From the NCBI GenBank assembly GCA_958430865.1, contig CAUDNR010004611.1, positions 13,382 to 30,237 of the forward strand: a DNA stretch of 16,856 nt, in the 5' to 3' direction. Shown piece by piece: positions 1 through 9,825 of the stretch. This stretch comes from Entrophospora sp. SA101. Lineage: Eukaryota; Glomeromycota; Glomeromycetes; Entrophosporales; Entrophosporaceae. How positions within the stretch are numbered: position 1 is the stretch's first letter; each line of letters starts with the position of its first letter. A model generated the notes under the pieces. That model made no database searches and had not been told where the DNA came from. It was given only the letters and a program-made list of their open reading frames with translations. The position numbers and the translations under genes are program-made.

Positions 1-175
1 AAATGGTGAAAGGATATCATATTAATTTTTTTTAATAAAATCTGCTGCCTTTTAGCTTTAAAACAATATGTTGTACAGTTAAATTGGTGTGATGGTTGTG
101 AAACTATAATAATTTTAAAAATTGTCATTTTTTTTGCACACCACTGTATACTTATTAAACTTGAAAATAAAATTT

Positions 176-527
176 CGCTCACACATTAAAACCGTTGATC
201 AAACTTCTTCTTTATTTGCTAAATTTGCCAAAGAAGAGAAAAAATTACAATAAAAATTGAATTTGTAGCAGCAATTTAGATGCTTATAATAACGATTAAC
301 ATTTACCTTTAACTCTTGATGCATGTTTGGTTAACGAACATATTGTCAAGCATAAAGGTAAACAACGTTTGGTGATTAACATAAAGGATATCATGGAGTT
401 TAATCCGCAAACTGGTACAATAAAGGGGAATTGGGTTGAAGCAATTAATCGGCTTGCTAATTTGACTGATTCGAGACTTGAGAAAAACAAAATCAAAAAT
501 ATGTTGGAATGTAACTTTTTCTACTAG
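176..527 (+). pseudogene. Decayed, unrecognised coding-like segment
   Basis: Two stretches read like protein. One frame at about 176-265 gives FRSHIKTVDQTSSLFAKF and continues to EEKKLQ before a stop. Another frame, open from 300 to 527, contains LVNEHIVKHKGKQRLVINI and, further on, GNWVEAINRLANLTDSR. The second stretch is preceded by a stop (297-299) and has no ATG near its start. The amino-acid composition is balanced, unlike the poly-Lys/Asn/Ile of spurious A+T-rich frames, so I think this is an old exon or broken gene. I do not recognise the family. It could be part of a transposon-borne gene or an exon of a gene starting left of the window. Confidence 0.35.
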
Positions 528-625
528 TACAAAGTTCTATTACAGTCAGCAAAGTAGTATTTTTGGATGCTTTTAAACCGTTTTTCTCGTATGCTATGAG
601 TTTTTTGCTCTCAAAATGAGAGAAA

Positions 626-1028
626 TTGGATCTTGATTTAAATTTTTGGTTGAATACTTGTAACGGTGATGTAGATGAAAGGAACCACGTAGTTAATTAT
701 TGCAGCATATATGGACCGGAATATGATGATGTTGATCCAAATTCTAATGCTTATAGACGACTCTATTACAGCGTTCTTCCCATATACAAGCGGTGGCGAG
801 AAAACCGCAGGTAATTGTATTGAATTGTACGATTTTCCTGATAGAATAGTTGATATCAAAGAAGCTGAAAAGTTGAAATTTATTGTGGATTTATGCATCC
901 GGAAGGCCAAAGTCAAATCCCCCCGATTGAAGTTGAACAGTAACAAATATTGGTTAATGACAAAGCAACAGTTTCACCTGTTATTGGTTGTGCTGCTCTT
1001 GATGACAGTGATACACATGCGTGCATAA
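626..1028 (+). pseudogene. Broken, unrecognised coding-like segment with a frame change
   Basis: The frame from 626 to 814 contains WLNTCNGDVDERNHVVNYCS and continues through a Tyr/Asp-rich stretch to stop at 812-814. An overlapping frame from about 785 to 1028 carries on with GEKTAGNCIELYDFPDRIVD and further Lys/Leu-rich residues. Protein-like text passing from one frame to the next within about 30 bases suggests a frameshift, or a small intron: a GT follows CGCAG near 811. There is no in-frame ATG at the left end. The segment is less A+T-rich than its surroundings. I do not recognise the product. It may belong with the coding-like stretch at 176-527. Confidence 0.35.
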
Positions 1029-2751
1029 CACGATTATGATGGTATGTTTAATTTTACTCATTTACCATGTTTTTCATTACCCTACGAAAATTCTAACCGT
1101 CTATACCTAACCTTCTAATTTTTTTTACCCAGAAAAAGGGCATGCTATGTAATTTCCTATTGATATATTATTAATATTTTGCGAAATACTATGATGCGAC
1201 GAAAATGGAATAGTTTAACTGGTAGATGTTAGAAGTCGGATTATTATTAATACAAAGGAAAAAAATAGGGGAGAAAGCACTTATAAACAATATCCTTTTT
1301 GTAAATTTCCCAAGCGCACGAATTCTTGAGGGTTGAGAGTCTTTAATTACCCGTCTGACTCATCCAGGTAAATATAAGAAGTTAAGACAAAGAAAATATT
1401 TATTATGACTTTGTGCTTTCTTTTGAGGAGCAGGTTCATTTTGTGTCATGATGATACAGTTATTTGCTTGTTCCAATGATGAAGTTCCACGTAAATACAA
1501 AATTTTAGTTGTCTAAAAATTCAAGACAATTATTAATTATTTAATTACTTATTTATTACTTACCCATAATAATGATTTCAGAAGGCTTGTCCTGGACATC
1601 AGAAACACATCCAAGTTTGATACGAATCAATTGTCTCTGTTGATATTAAATTTGGAATTTTTATATTTATCAATGAAAATTTTCTAATTTTTCTTCTAAC
1701 AATCTTGATTATCTTTTGTTTATGAAAAAAAAATCATGCAACTCTCTAACAAGCTGTTTATAAAAAAAAAGGTTACTTTGTGGTTCTCTGCTCATTATGT
1801 AAATAAAGATCCAAAAAATGAATAGGTCCTTCTTTACTGGTGTATTTGGAAAACTGGATTTGTTAATTTTCAATCAGTATTCCCAGGAAGATTCTCAAGA
1901 GAACGAATAATTCAACATGTATTAACAAATAGAAACCCTGCACTCAAAAATTACCAACTACTGCTACTATTATCCTAGCGACTATTACTATTTTAGGCTT
2001 GTTAGCATTTATTTTTATTTCTATTTCTCCTTTGGACAGTCCCTTTAGACTGTTTGAAGTCCTAGTTTTAAATACTGCTTCAAGAGAATATGACATGTTT
2101 AAAGTTATTTTGTTAATATTTTAAAAGATTTAATTTGTTTATTCCAAGGAATATTTTGCTTGAATAATAAATATTGAAAGGTTATTGTTAGAATGTAATG
2201 GGTCACTACATTCATGAGCTGGTTTAAGTAATCAAGTGATGACTGATCGAGGGATAATTAAATGGGTGCAAAATAACCTTGCTCAGAGTTTGCTAACTTC
2301 TTTTTTATTTATTATTATCTTAGGTTCAGCACTTGAAACAAGATATGACAATGATATTTTATTATGTGATGGTTATTAAACCATAAAAAAATTAATTTAT
2401 CAATTTCATTCATTCGGAGTTTTATAAAATCATGTTTCAAAAGAATATAATGCAAATTATATAAAAACAGTTGCTCAAGATATTTTTTTCATCAAACTAT
2501 TATTATATTACATGTCTAAAATCCCTTTATAAATGTATCTCAGTTTGAAAACAGTATCAATGAATTATCAAGAAGAACTCCCTATCAAGAATATCTTCCT
2601 GATAGAGAAGTTAACTGTTAAAGCCCATTGATATAATAAAAAGTTAGGAATGTGAAGTAGGAATGTTTGTTACACATCATTCATAAAAAATTTTTGATAA
2701 ATTTTACCTTTTCCAAAATAAATTTATAAAAAATTATTAAATAAAGTTAAA
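1029..2751. other. Long region without an intact gene
   Basis: A+T-rich DNA with no convincing intact ORF. It holds a fragment of a repeated coding family at about 1457-1545. It also holds a short open stretch (about 2520-2621, +) that reads QFENSINELSRRTPYQEY and then LPDREVNC before a stop. That stretch looks like the remains of a coding exon, but I cannot name it. The last 150 bases before 2752 are the probable upstream region of the kinase gene; no clear core promoter element could be recognised. Confidence 0.5.
1457..1545 (+). repeat. Fragment of a repeated coding family, copy 1
   Basis: The bases from about 1460 to 1500 encode LFACSNDEVPRKYK. After a roughly 16-base interruption the next piece reads KNSRQLLI. 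The same text occurs near 6020-6105 (LFACSDDEVPCKYKNSR followed by LLIRDSFKNE), and the nucleotide sequences are clearly alignable. Both copies are broken: this one loses the frame after KYK and stops soon after QLLI. They are probably remnants of the same multicopy gene or transposon family, which I do not recognise. Confidence 0.5.
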
Positions 2752-4501
2752 ATGTCATTTAATAAATTATTATCATCAGAAAGAAGGAACTTTGTAGATA
2801 AAATTCAGAAAGAAATGCATAATAATGCTCTGGTTAATAATTCTGAAAGAGAAAGTATAAAAGATTATTTTTTTTCATTAGTTGAAAAAAATAAGGAGCT
2901 CTCTAAAAATGAAAAAAATTATTGTAGAGAACATTTCATTTATAGCTTTGAATTAAATAATATAATTAATAAACTTGGCAAACCAAAAGAATGTAACAAG
3001 TGTAAAACAACAAGATACTCTGATAGATTCTGTGAAGGTTGTATTAGTTTACAGCTACAGAGTCTTTTCAATACTTGGACATCTGAAAATAACATAATTG
3101 ATAATTTTATTCAACAATGTCAAATGAAATCATCTCTGCCAAACTATATTTTAGAATGGATACCTTTTGAGCAATTTTATGATATAACAAAATTAACTGA
3201 AGGTGGATTTAGTTCAATTTATACTGCTACATGGACAAGGGGAAGTATTGATGATTATAATGAAAATAAAAAGGAATTTAATTATTTTGGAAGGCAACTA
3301 GTAGTATTAAAAAGTTTAAATAATTCAAGTAATCCAGGAAAATCATTTTTTGATGAGGTTGGTAATTTTTATTTAAATAACATTGTATTATATAATACTA
3401 ATTGATTTTATATTCAATTACAGGCAATAAATTATTCTAAAATTAAATCACCAATGATTGTTCCTTGCTATGGTATAACTAAATTCCCAGATAATGGAAA
3501 TTATGCAATTGTTCTTAGTCATCATCCAGAAGGAAATTTAAGGGACTATTTACAAAAAAATCATTTTAATTTAACATTAAAAAATAGAATTACAATCTTT
3601 AGATATTTATGTGATGCATTATATCGTATACATGAAAAAGATTTAATCCATTGTGATTTACATAGTGGCAATATATTATTGGAAGGAGGTAATTGTTATA
3701 TTACAGATTTGGGATTATGTGGGCCAGTTGATGAAAAATCATCAAATAAAATCTATGGAATTATATCATATGTTGCACCTGAGTTACTTAGAGGCAAAAT
3801 TAATACAAAGAACACAAAAGAAACAGATATTTATAGTGTTGGGATGTTAATGTGGGAAATATTTGCAGGCCATCCACCATTTGATGATAGAGGTCATAAT
3901 CATCGTTTAATTTTTGATATATGTGAAGGTTTACAACCACCAATATTACCTGGGATGCCTGATGACTATGTACAAATGATGCAGAAATGTTGGGATGTGG
4001 ATCCATCTAAAAGACCAACTATTAGAGAACTTTGGGAATTTGCTGAAAATAAACGTAATGAAATTTTTAAAAATGAAAGTTTGAAAAATAATAATAGTAG
4101 CAATGATAGTTTAATAAAAAGATTATTCGGATTTACTAAAATTAAAATACAAAAAATTGATTTTAATCATGATGGCAGCAGCACCAGCAGTAGTAATTCA
4201 CAACAAGCACACGAATCACATCCAGATGCATATCATAAAAGTAGAATATTAGATGATGAAATTGCCAAGTCAAAAAGCTTAAAAAGTTATACAAGTAACA
4301 ACAGTTCATTAAATAATCTTGATATTAACTCTATTCTCTTAAACATTGATTTTAACAATGGTAAATAAATACAAATTTTGTTAATTAGATTATTAATTGT
4401 TAATTTATTTATTACTAACAATCTTTTTTTATTCTTGTTTAATTAATTAATTAGATTCTAATAATAAGGGAAAGGATGTTGAAACATCAATGGATGATTA
4501 A
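2752..4501 (+). CDS. Tyrosine-kinase-like (TKL) protein kinase with Cys-rich N-terminal region, 3 exons
   Basis: Exons 2752-3357, 3424-4360 and 4455-4501 join in frame to 529 aa. A helical N-terminus is followed by a four-Cys cluster (C81, C84, C94, C97) and then a complete kinase domain (about 145-410): glycine loop EGGFSSIYTA, VVLK lysine K187, catalytic HCDLHSGN (D280, N285), DLG in place of DFG (D297), APE at 320-322, and the C-lobe motif CWDVDPSKRPT. All catalytic residues are present, so it is probably active on Ser/Thr and/or Tyr. The tail is Ser/Asn-rich and low-complexity. Kinases of this build (Cys cluster, then an EWI..F lead-in) form large families in arbuscular mycorrhizal fungi; substrates are unknown. 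Intron 2 (4361-4454) is canonical with a perfect TACTAAC at 4413-4419. Intron 1 (3358-3423) has TACTAAT at 3396-3402 but an unusual GTTGGT donor. Stopping at 3405 or 4368 instead would cut the protein inside an intron. The start ATG is the first in the frame. Confidence 0.88.
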
Positions 4502-5485
4502 TTTAGTCTCCACTATAAACTTATTCATATAAATTATATTTTTATTCTTAAAACTTTGTTATATACAATAATGTTTGAAATAATAAATATTTTACAATTT
4601 TAATTCTTGTTCCGGAGCAGAGAAATACTTTGAATTGGGGTTTTCTTTTTCTTTGCATTTGTTGATTGTTGATTTTCTCTCATTTCGCATAATGGTGGAA
4701 GTACCATTTGTAGTATTACATCATTCTAATGAAAATTCTTTATTAATGATGTTAAATGTACATTATAACATTCATTTTCAATTTCAAAATGGTATATTAA
4801 TTTTGTTATTATAAGCTAATTGACCAAAAAGATAATTTTCATTTAAACAAGTAAGATGTAATGTATTTATAAATGAGTTAAATAATAAATAACTTGAAAA
4901 CCTTTCAATTTACTATTGATTTAAACATGATGGCATGTTTGAATGATGTGGGTATTGTTTTTATTCAGGTATATGTTACAAAATTAATTTTAAGGTAAAA
5001 ATAAAAATTTATTATGAATATATGTATGAATTGGATAGAATAATTAATTATAATTTACAAAGTAAATGAAAATTATAAATCTACTAATTCAAAATTTTTC
5101 TTCAATTCCTTAAATACTGAAGGTAAAAATTTTTCTCAATAATTCAGATTCATCCTCTAACCAATTATTATTTTATGAGTTATAGGTGATATTGACATTG
5201 GTGATATTAGTCTCTTATTATTATTATTATTTAATACTATTAAATAATTGTGATATCTCAATGATATTTAGTGAAAAGCTTAGTAAAGAAACATATTCAT
5301 CATTTGTATTTGGTGATGGGTTGAATGTTGTTGATAAAGACTCTTAATAATAAACAAATAGTTAAAATCCTTCATCAATGTTAATATTTAAAAATTATAT
5401 TTTACCTGCTTCTACACTTTCTTCTATTTTTTTCATATATAAAAATTATTAATTACTGAAAAATGCTCTTTTTAATTAGATCAAT

Positions 5486-5809
5486 GTAAAAGAATTGAAT
5501 CAACATTTTTGTCAGAAAGATCCATCCAATGTTCATATAATTTATCCCAATTGATATTTTTCTAATTTGATTTAGATGATTTTTATAAAGTTCTTTGAAT
5601 TTACTGTGTTCATTGGAATTAAAGTTACTGGTGCAAACATAACTTCTACTTCTTTCTTTAATAAATAATGATGATGATTAGCATTTGTTACCATTAATTA
5701 AAATATTATTAAGATTATCATTATTTATTGTTGATGGATTACTAGATGCAGGATCACTGGTATCATAGATAAATTTAATAGACTTGATATCATGTCTTCT
5801 CCTGATTCT
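5486..5809 (-). pseudogene. Decayed Ser/Asn-rich ORF, unidentified
   Basis: On the minus strand one frame gives IKSIKFIYDTSDPASSNPST, an Asn-rich run, one stop (TAA), then SSSLFIKERSRSYVCTSNFN and further hydrophilic text. A change of frame leads to NWDKLYEHWMDLSDKNVDSI. Biased, protein-like text continuing across a stop and a frame change suggests a dead gene. The Ser/Asn-rich composition resembles the C-terminal tail of the neighbouring kinase, but no catalytic motif is visible, so a family name would be a guess. Confidence 0.3.
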
Positions 5810-5950
5810 ATAATATTTACATTATTCTATCATCATGTTCTGATGGAACAAAATTTTCATCAATTCAGATGTTCTAAGTTTTGTTTTAATTAAATAACTA
5901 TAATTTCACTTTGGTAAGGAAATAATGAACATTTCTTCAATAGATAGTTA

Positions 5951-6105
5951 CCTTCAACAATGTATTAACTATACAAGGTCCACATACAGTATGTCTAAAA
6001 GGAGTTGCAAAAGCTTTATTTGCTTGTTCCGATGATGAGGTTCCATGCAAATATAAAAATTCAAGATAACTGTTAATTCGTGATTCTTTTAAAAATGAGT
6101 GATCT
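5951..6105 (+). repeat. Fragment of a repeated coding family, copy 2
   Basis: From about 5957 one frame reads VLTIQGPHTVCLKGVAKALF, then ACSDDEVPCKYKNSR to a TAA at about 6065. After the TAA the same frame continues LLIRDSFKNE to a TGA. Copy 1 (1457-1545) has CAA where this copy has TAA, so the stop looks like a point mutation. No ATG or complete domain is visible. It lies about 800 bases upstream of the transposon-type ORF at 6877, separated by a MITE-like element. It could be a decayed upstream exon of that family, but nothing in the sequence proves it. Confidence 0.45.
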
Positions 6106-6144
6106 GCATTGATTTTAAATAAGGATCGGCGGGGATAATTGCAC

Positions 6145-6596
6145 TATGGTTGGCTCGGTCTAAAGACTTCTTGTTGCTGCGCCACGTGCTCAAATTTCAA
6201 AAATTGCAATTTCGTGATTCGTTCAAAAATGCAATAAAATTTTTTAAAAAAGGGTTACACGTGATTTTGGTTAAAAAACTATTTTTCTTACTGCCAAATT
6301 TAGATATGATGGTCGAGTATTAGGCTAAATTTAGTAATGATAATCAAACCTAGTCTAAATTTAGCAATGATCCTAGCGCTCAAATTTCTCATGAGCATAG
6401 TAAAGTACATGTTTTAAAAAAGAATAGAACTCTACAATAAATAATTTTTTGGAGAAAATCTCTTCATTACATTAAAAGTAGAAACCTATTTTACCAACTA
6501 ATGAGGCTATTTTTTTAAAAGGTAGGACAGAAAATGACTTCTATACTTTTAAAATTTGCCCAAAATTTAGGAGGTCTTTAGACCAAGCCAACTATA
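6145..6596. mobile_element. Non-autonomous DNA transposon (MITE-like) with 26-bp imperfect TIRs
   Basis: The 26 bases at 6145-6170 (beginning TATGGTTGGCTCGGTC) match the reverse complement of 6571-6596 (ending CCAAGCCAACTATA) at 23 of 26 positions. The 452-bp interval has no ORF and contains short internal repeats (TAAATTTAG-type at about 6300-6370). Both ends carry TA, which would fit a TA target duplication as in Tc1/mariner elements. That is weak evidence because the ends are A+T-rich. The element sits between the repeated coding fragment and the transposon-type ORF. Confidence 0.65.
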
Positions 6597-6876
6597 ATAA
6601 AACACATATGGGTCTTCCATAAAAATAGATTTTTTTTAGGTAAATCGCAAATTAAAATTGTTACACGAAAAAGGAAAATTGCCCCCTAAAATTTGATACT
6701 ATTTTTAAACCCGGTGATTGTCAAAGTTATAATACCGGCCAAGATTATTTTATTATAAAATAAATTTTTATAAATAATGTAGTGATTTTGTTTTGAAAGT
6801 AAAAAGTTTTTAATAAGTTTTATAAGTCAAATAACATCAATATTCTATTTAATTATCAAAAATTGCTGGTACATCT

Positions 6877-7965
6877 ATGCAAGATATACAGTATATAACT
6901 TTTTGGAGACTTTGGAATCAATTAACACCAAATATTAAATTTTTAAATGCTTCAAATGATCTGTGTGAGGCTTGTGAAATTTTTAGATTAAAATTGGTAA
7001 CATCAAGTAATGATGCAAATGTTGAAATAAAATTTGATTATGAAGAACATCTTACAGCAGCAGATCATGAAAGACAACATTATAATAAAACTATTGAAAA
7101 ATGCAAAAATGATTCAACATCAACTCACATTTGCTATGATTATGCTCAAAGTGTTTCTGCACCATATTCACCTCAACAAGTTGGTTCAATTTATTTTAAA
7201 ACTCCTTTTAAAATAAATATTTTTGGTATATGTACTAAAAATAATGAGGGTGAAGATTATCAACTAAACTATACTATAGGAGAAGATGAATTGCCAGAAG
7301 GAACATCAAAAGGAGCTAATACAACTTTAAATATGGGTTTTGATTTTCTCCAAAAGATTCATCATAATGGTGAAAAAAATTTATATGTGATATGTGATAA
7401 TTGTTCAGGTCAAAATAAGAATAACCTATCACTCTGGTTTTGGTCGTGGTTAATAATGTTGGGTTGGTATGAAAATATATATATAAATTTTATGATTCCT
7501 GGGCACACTAAATTTGTCTGTGATGGATTTTTTGGATCAATCAAAAAAGTTTATAGAAATAGATGCATTAATACTGTTGATCATGTTGAAGAAGCTATAA
7601 ATGATTCAACAACAAAACATAATAATGAATTTATTAGATATAAATGTGGCATGGGTTGGAGATGGCATGACTTTAGTTCACTATTTAAAAATAGTTTTAG
7701 AAATTTACCAAATATAACAAAATACCATCATTTTCATTTTAGTAAAGATAATATTGGAAAAGTTTATGTTGCCAAAAATTCTGGTGGCCTGGAAACTCCT
7801 TTTGAACTTCTAAAGAATGATAATTTTAATAAAGATGGTCAATTAAATATTTTTGAGGCTGTTCCATTAACAGAAGAAAGAAAAATATATTTGTATACAA
7901 AAATTCGCCAGCATGTACAAGACCCATTTAAAGATATTCTTTGTCCGGAACCTAGTACTTATTAA
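6877..7965 (+). CDS. DUF7869-like transposon-type protein (probable transposase)
   Basis: Single intact ORF of 362 aa. The layout matches a family scattered through fungal, fish and invertebrate genomes and usually linked to DNA transposons. An N-terminal FWRLWNQLTPNIKF is followed by SNDLCEACE (C30, C33). Next come a charged stretch, YDYAQSVSAPYSPQQVGSIY (D88), DNCSGQNKNN (D174), IPGHTKFVCDGFFGSIKKVY (D216), and a C-terminal FKDILCPEP. D88 and D174 sit where an RNase H-like fold would place acidic residues, so a DDE/D-type nuclease is a reasonable inference but not proven. There is no intron, and the first in-frame ATG follows a stop at 6850-6852. Related proteins often have more sequence before the Cys motif, so this copy may be N-terminally shortened. 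A second, truncated copy of the C-terminal tail lies at 15913-16032. Confidence 0.75.
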   Translation: MQDIQYITFWRLWNQLTPNIKFLNASNDLCEACEIFRLKLVTSSNDANVEIKFDYEEHLTAADHERQHYNKTIEKCKNDSTSTHICYDYAQSVSAPYSPQQVGSIYFKTPFKINIFGICTKNNEGEDYQLNYTIGEDELPEGTSKGANTTLNMGFDFLQKIHHNGEKNLYVICDNCSGQNKNNLSLWFWSWLIMLGWYENIYINFMIPGHTKFVCDGFFGSIKKVYRNRCINTVDHVEEAINDSTTKHNNEFIRYKCGMGWRWHDFSSLFKNSFRNLPNITKYHHFHFSKDNIGKVYVAKNSGGLETPFELLKNDNFNKDGQLNIFEAVPLTEERKIYLYTKIRQHVQDPFKDILCPEPSTY

Positions 7966-8265
7966 ATTTAATTTGTTATTCATTTATTATTATTTCAATA
8001 TGTATTTTTATAACATTCATTAATTTATTTTATAATAAATAAACGTACATTTTATTTTTTAATTAAATTATTGCGTGTAACAATAAAAAATGGGGTATGT
8101 AGATCGCGTGAAAATTACTTTAAAAAGGTATCCGGCCTAGAATTCTCCATTTTTTTTATTAAGCAAACAGGGTCTAATATTTTTGCCAATTATAATCTTT
8201 ATGTTATAGATCAATATTGTGTAGAAAAATTTTTTTTGGTTATATGAGGTCGAAACCCTTTTTTG
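7966..8265. other. Intergenic spacer between convergent genes
   Basis: A+T-rich DNA with AATAAATAAA near 8034, a plausible polyadenylation signal for the transposon-type ORF. It separates that gene from the convergent minus-strand gene ending at 8266. A stretch near 8100-8160 is less A+T-rich and contains TATCCGGCCTAGA, weakly similar to ATACCGGCCAAGA near 6731. No gene is visible. Confidence 0.4.
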
Positions 8266-8982
8266 CTAGAAAAGCTCCCATATCTGGTCATCTCCTGGTA
8301 TATCCTTCTCCTTTTCTATTAGCGCTAGTGATACTTTGTTTCTCTGAGGTACTAATAAAAAAGAGTTTCCCATAGGGGGATTTTTTAATCCAGCTTGAAT
8401 TGCTAACACTATGACGGTAGATTGGTATATCCCCTCATTTAATGATTTTGCAAATTCAGATTCAAATGCTGGGTTACTCCAAACGTCTTTCAACCCACTA
8501 AAAATTTCATTTACTATCTGCTTGATATCTTCTTCTCGTTCTTTCCATCTACCATCATGCTTCAGTTTATCCCAACTTGTAATGTTCTCCCGGGTAATGA
8601 AATTTGATACAAATTCTCCACACATTTTTTTAACCATTGGTATGGGTTCGGGCATCATATTATGAGCCAGTTTCTAAAAAAAGAATCCATAAATAGTATC
8701 ATATAGCATTAATAGCAAATGTAAAAAATCGGAACCTCATAAGATTATGCGTACCATGAATCCTTTTTTTAAGCCTTCAGATAATTTCTCCACAATATCC
8801 AAGTTATCGCTAATAACCTGGCTAGCCAAGGGATCTTTCCAGGATAATTCGTCAACAAATATCTTATCTACACTATAATACAACCCTTGATAGAGTGGGG
8901 TTGTATCTCTATTAAGTTTGGCTTTCAGCTTTTCTATATTATCCTTAATTTGATTTAAGTTAAGAGGCTTCTCTCTATTCAT
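8266..8982 (-). CDS. Hypothetical protein, two exons, 211 aa
   Basis: Exon 1 is 8982-8755 and exon 2 is 8673-8266. Removing the 81-nt intron (donor GTACGC, acceptor TTTTTTTAG, phase 0) joins GLKKGFM to KLAHNMMPEPIP in one frame. The ATG at 8982 follows an in-frame stop and has AAA before it. The protein is hydrophilic and probably mostly helical: a Lys/Asn/Leu-rich start, a middle with SWDKLKHDGRWKEREEDIKQ, a moderately hydrophobic segment around YQSTVIVLAIQAGL, and an end DDQIWELF. I see no signal peptide, transmembrane span or known catalytic motif, and I do not recognise the family. The codons are visibly less A+T-rich than the flanks. It is convergent with the transposon-type ORF. Confidence 0.65.
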
Positions 8983-9479
8983 TTTAACGACACCAAGATC
9001 ATGAAGACTACAGACCCCTCAAAAGCAATTTCAAACTAAAATAAAAAAATAATGTATTAGTTCTCAGTTATATCAAAAACACATCATGGAAAAATACATA
9101 TAATATCAGTACATATATATGCAAAGTTATCATTTTTGTGTGGCCATCATGCAAAGAAACTCTGTGTGGTACTAAATAAATACATTTTAAGGACCAGCCC
9201 ATACAGCATAATACCCATGCAGGCAATAAAATTTTCTCACCAATTGGTTAGTAGGATGAACTACAATACTGAATAACAGTCTATAGCTTAAACATCCCTC
9301 CAATGTGAACAAGTATAAAATTCAATGTGCGAAATGTGCAGGTGTAACATCATACATTAGTAGTTTTCTGCAGATAGTTTCTAAATTTGTAGAAATCTGC
9401 TTAGTTACACACTGAAATTTATACACTGTCGATCATATTGTAAAAAGGGGTGCTATCTTTCAAGGCTTTAACAGTAATA

Positions 9480-9621
9480 CATATGTAACTCGATAAGTCA
9501 GTCATGTGGGGGTAAGCTCATATGGCTGACTTATTGAGTAAACTGACTTATCAAATTAAATTGCCTAAATATTAAGAAAATGGGGTAAAAATTTTGGCTG
9601 ACTTATTAAGTTTACATATGT
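9480..9621. mobile_element. Small MITE-like element with TIRs and a probable 7-bp target duplication
   Basis: CATATGTAACTCGATAAGTC at the left end is mirrored by GACTTATTAAGTTTACATATG at the right end, an inverted match of about 22 bases with a 1-base gap and a few mismatches. Directly outside, AGTAATA occurs on both sides (9473-9479 and 9622-9628). A further copy of CTGACTTATTGAGTAAAC lies inside at about 9525. There is no ORF. The ends are palindromic (ACATATGT), so the exact boundary can shift by a base or two. Confidence 0.6.
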
Positions 9622-9825
9622 AGTAATAATGACACCTTGCATTAATGTGATGAGAAAGACCAATTGAAAAAAGCACAAAGCACCAACATGTTAAAGACTA
9701 TAGTAATTGGGTGTGGTTGAGCATTTGAATGATGAATGCCTTTATTGTTAGTGGATCTCATTTATTTCTGTTTTTAACATAATATTATTGTACTATTAAA
9801 AAATAGCTAGTAAAAATAATAGGTT

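Larger units (their letters stand above)
4502..6876. other. Long A+T-rich region without an intact gene
   Basis: No intact ORF is supported here. The first 150 bases are the likely 3' end and transcription-termination zone of the kinase gene, with several AATAAA-like runs. Further on come a decayed minus-strand ORF (5486-5809), a second copy of the repeated coding fragment (5951-6105), a TIR-bounded element (6145-6596), and the presumed upstream region of the transposon-type ORF. A short trinucleotide run of TTA units lies near 5216-5233. Confidence 0.5.

Noticed and set aside
3800..4006. Minus-strand frame of 68 codons (and the plus-strand 3653-3850 frame)
   Set aside because: Both lie inside the kinase catalytic domain, which is clearly coded in another frame.
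6650..8160. TTGTTACACG near 6659 and its reverse complement near 8073 as TIRs of the DUF7869-like element
   Set aside because: The inverted match is only about 10 bases in A+T-rich DNA, does not extend outward, and no target duplication is seen.
8411..8665. Plus-strand frame of 84 codons
   Set aside because: It is the antisense of exon 2 of the 211-aa minus-strand gene, which has a proper intron and start.
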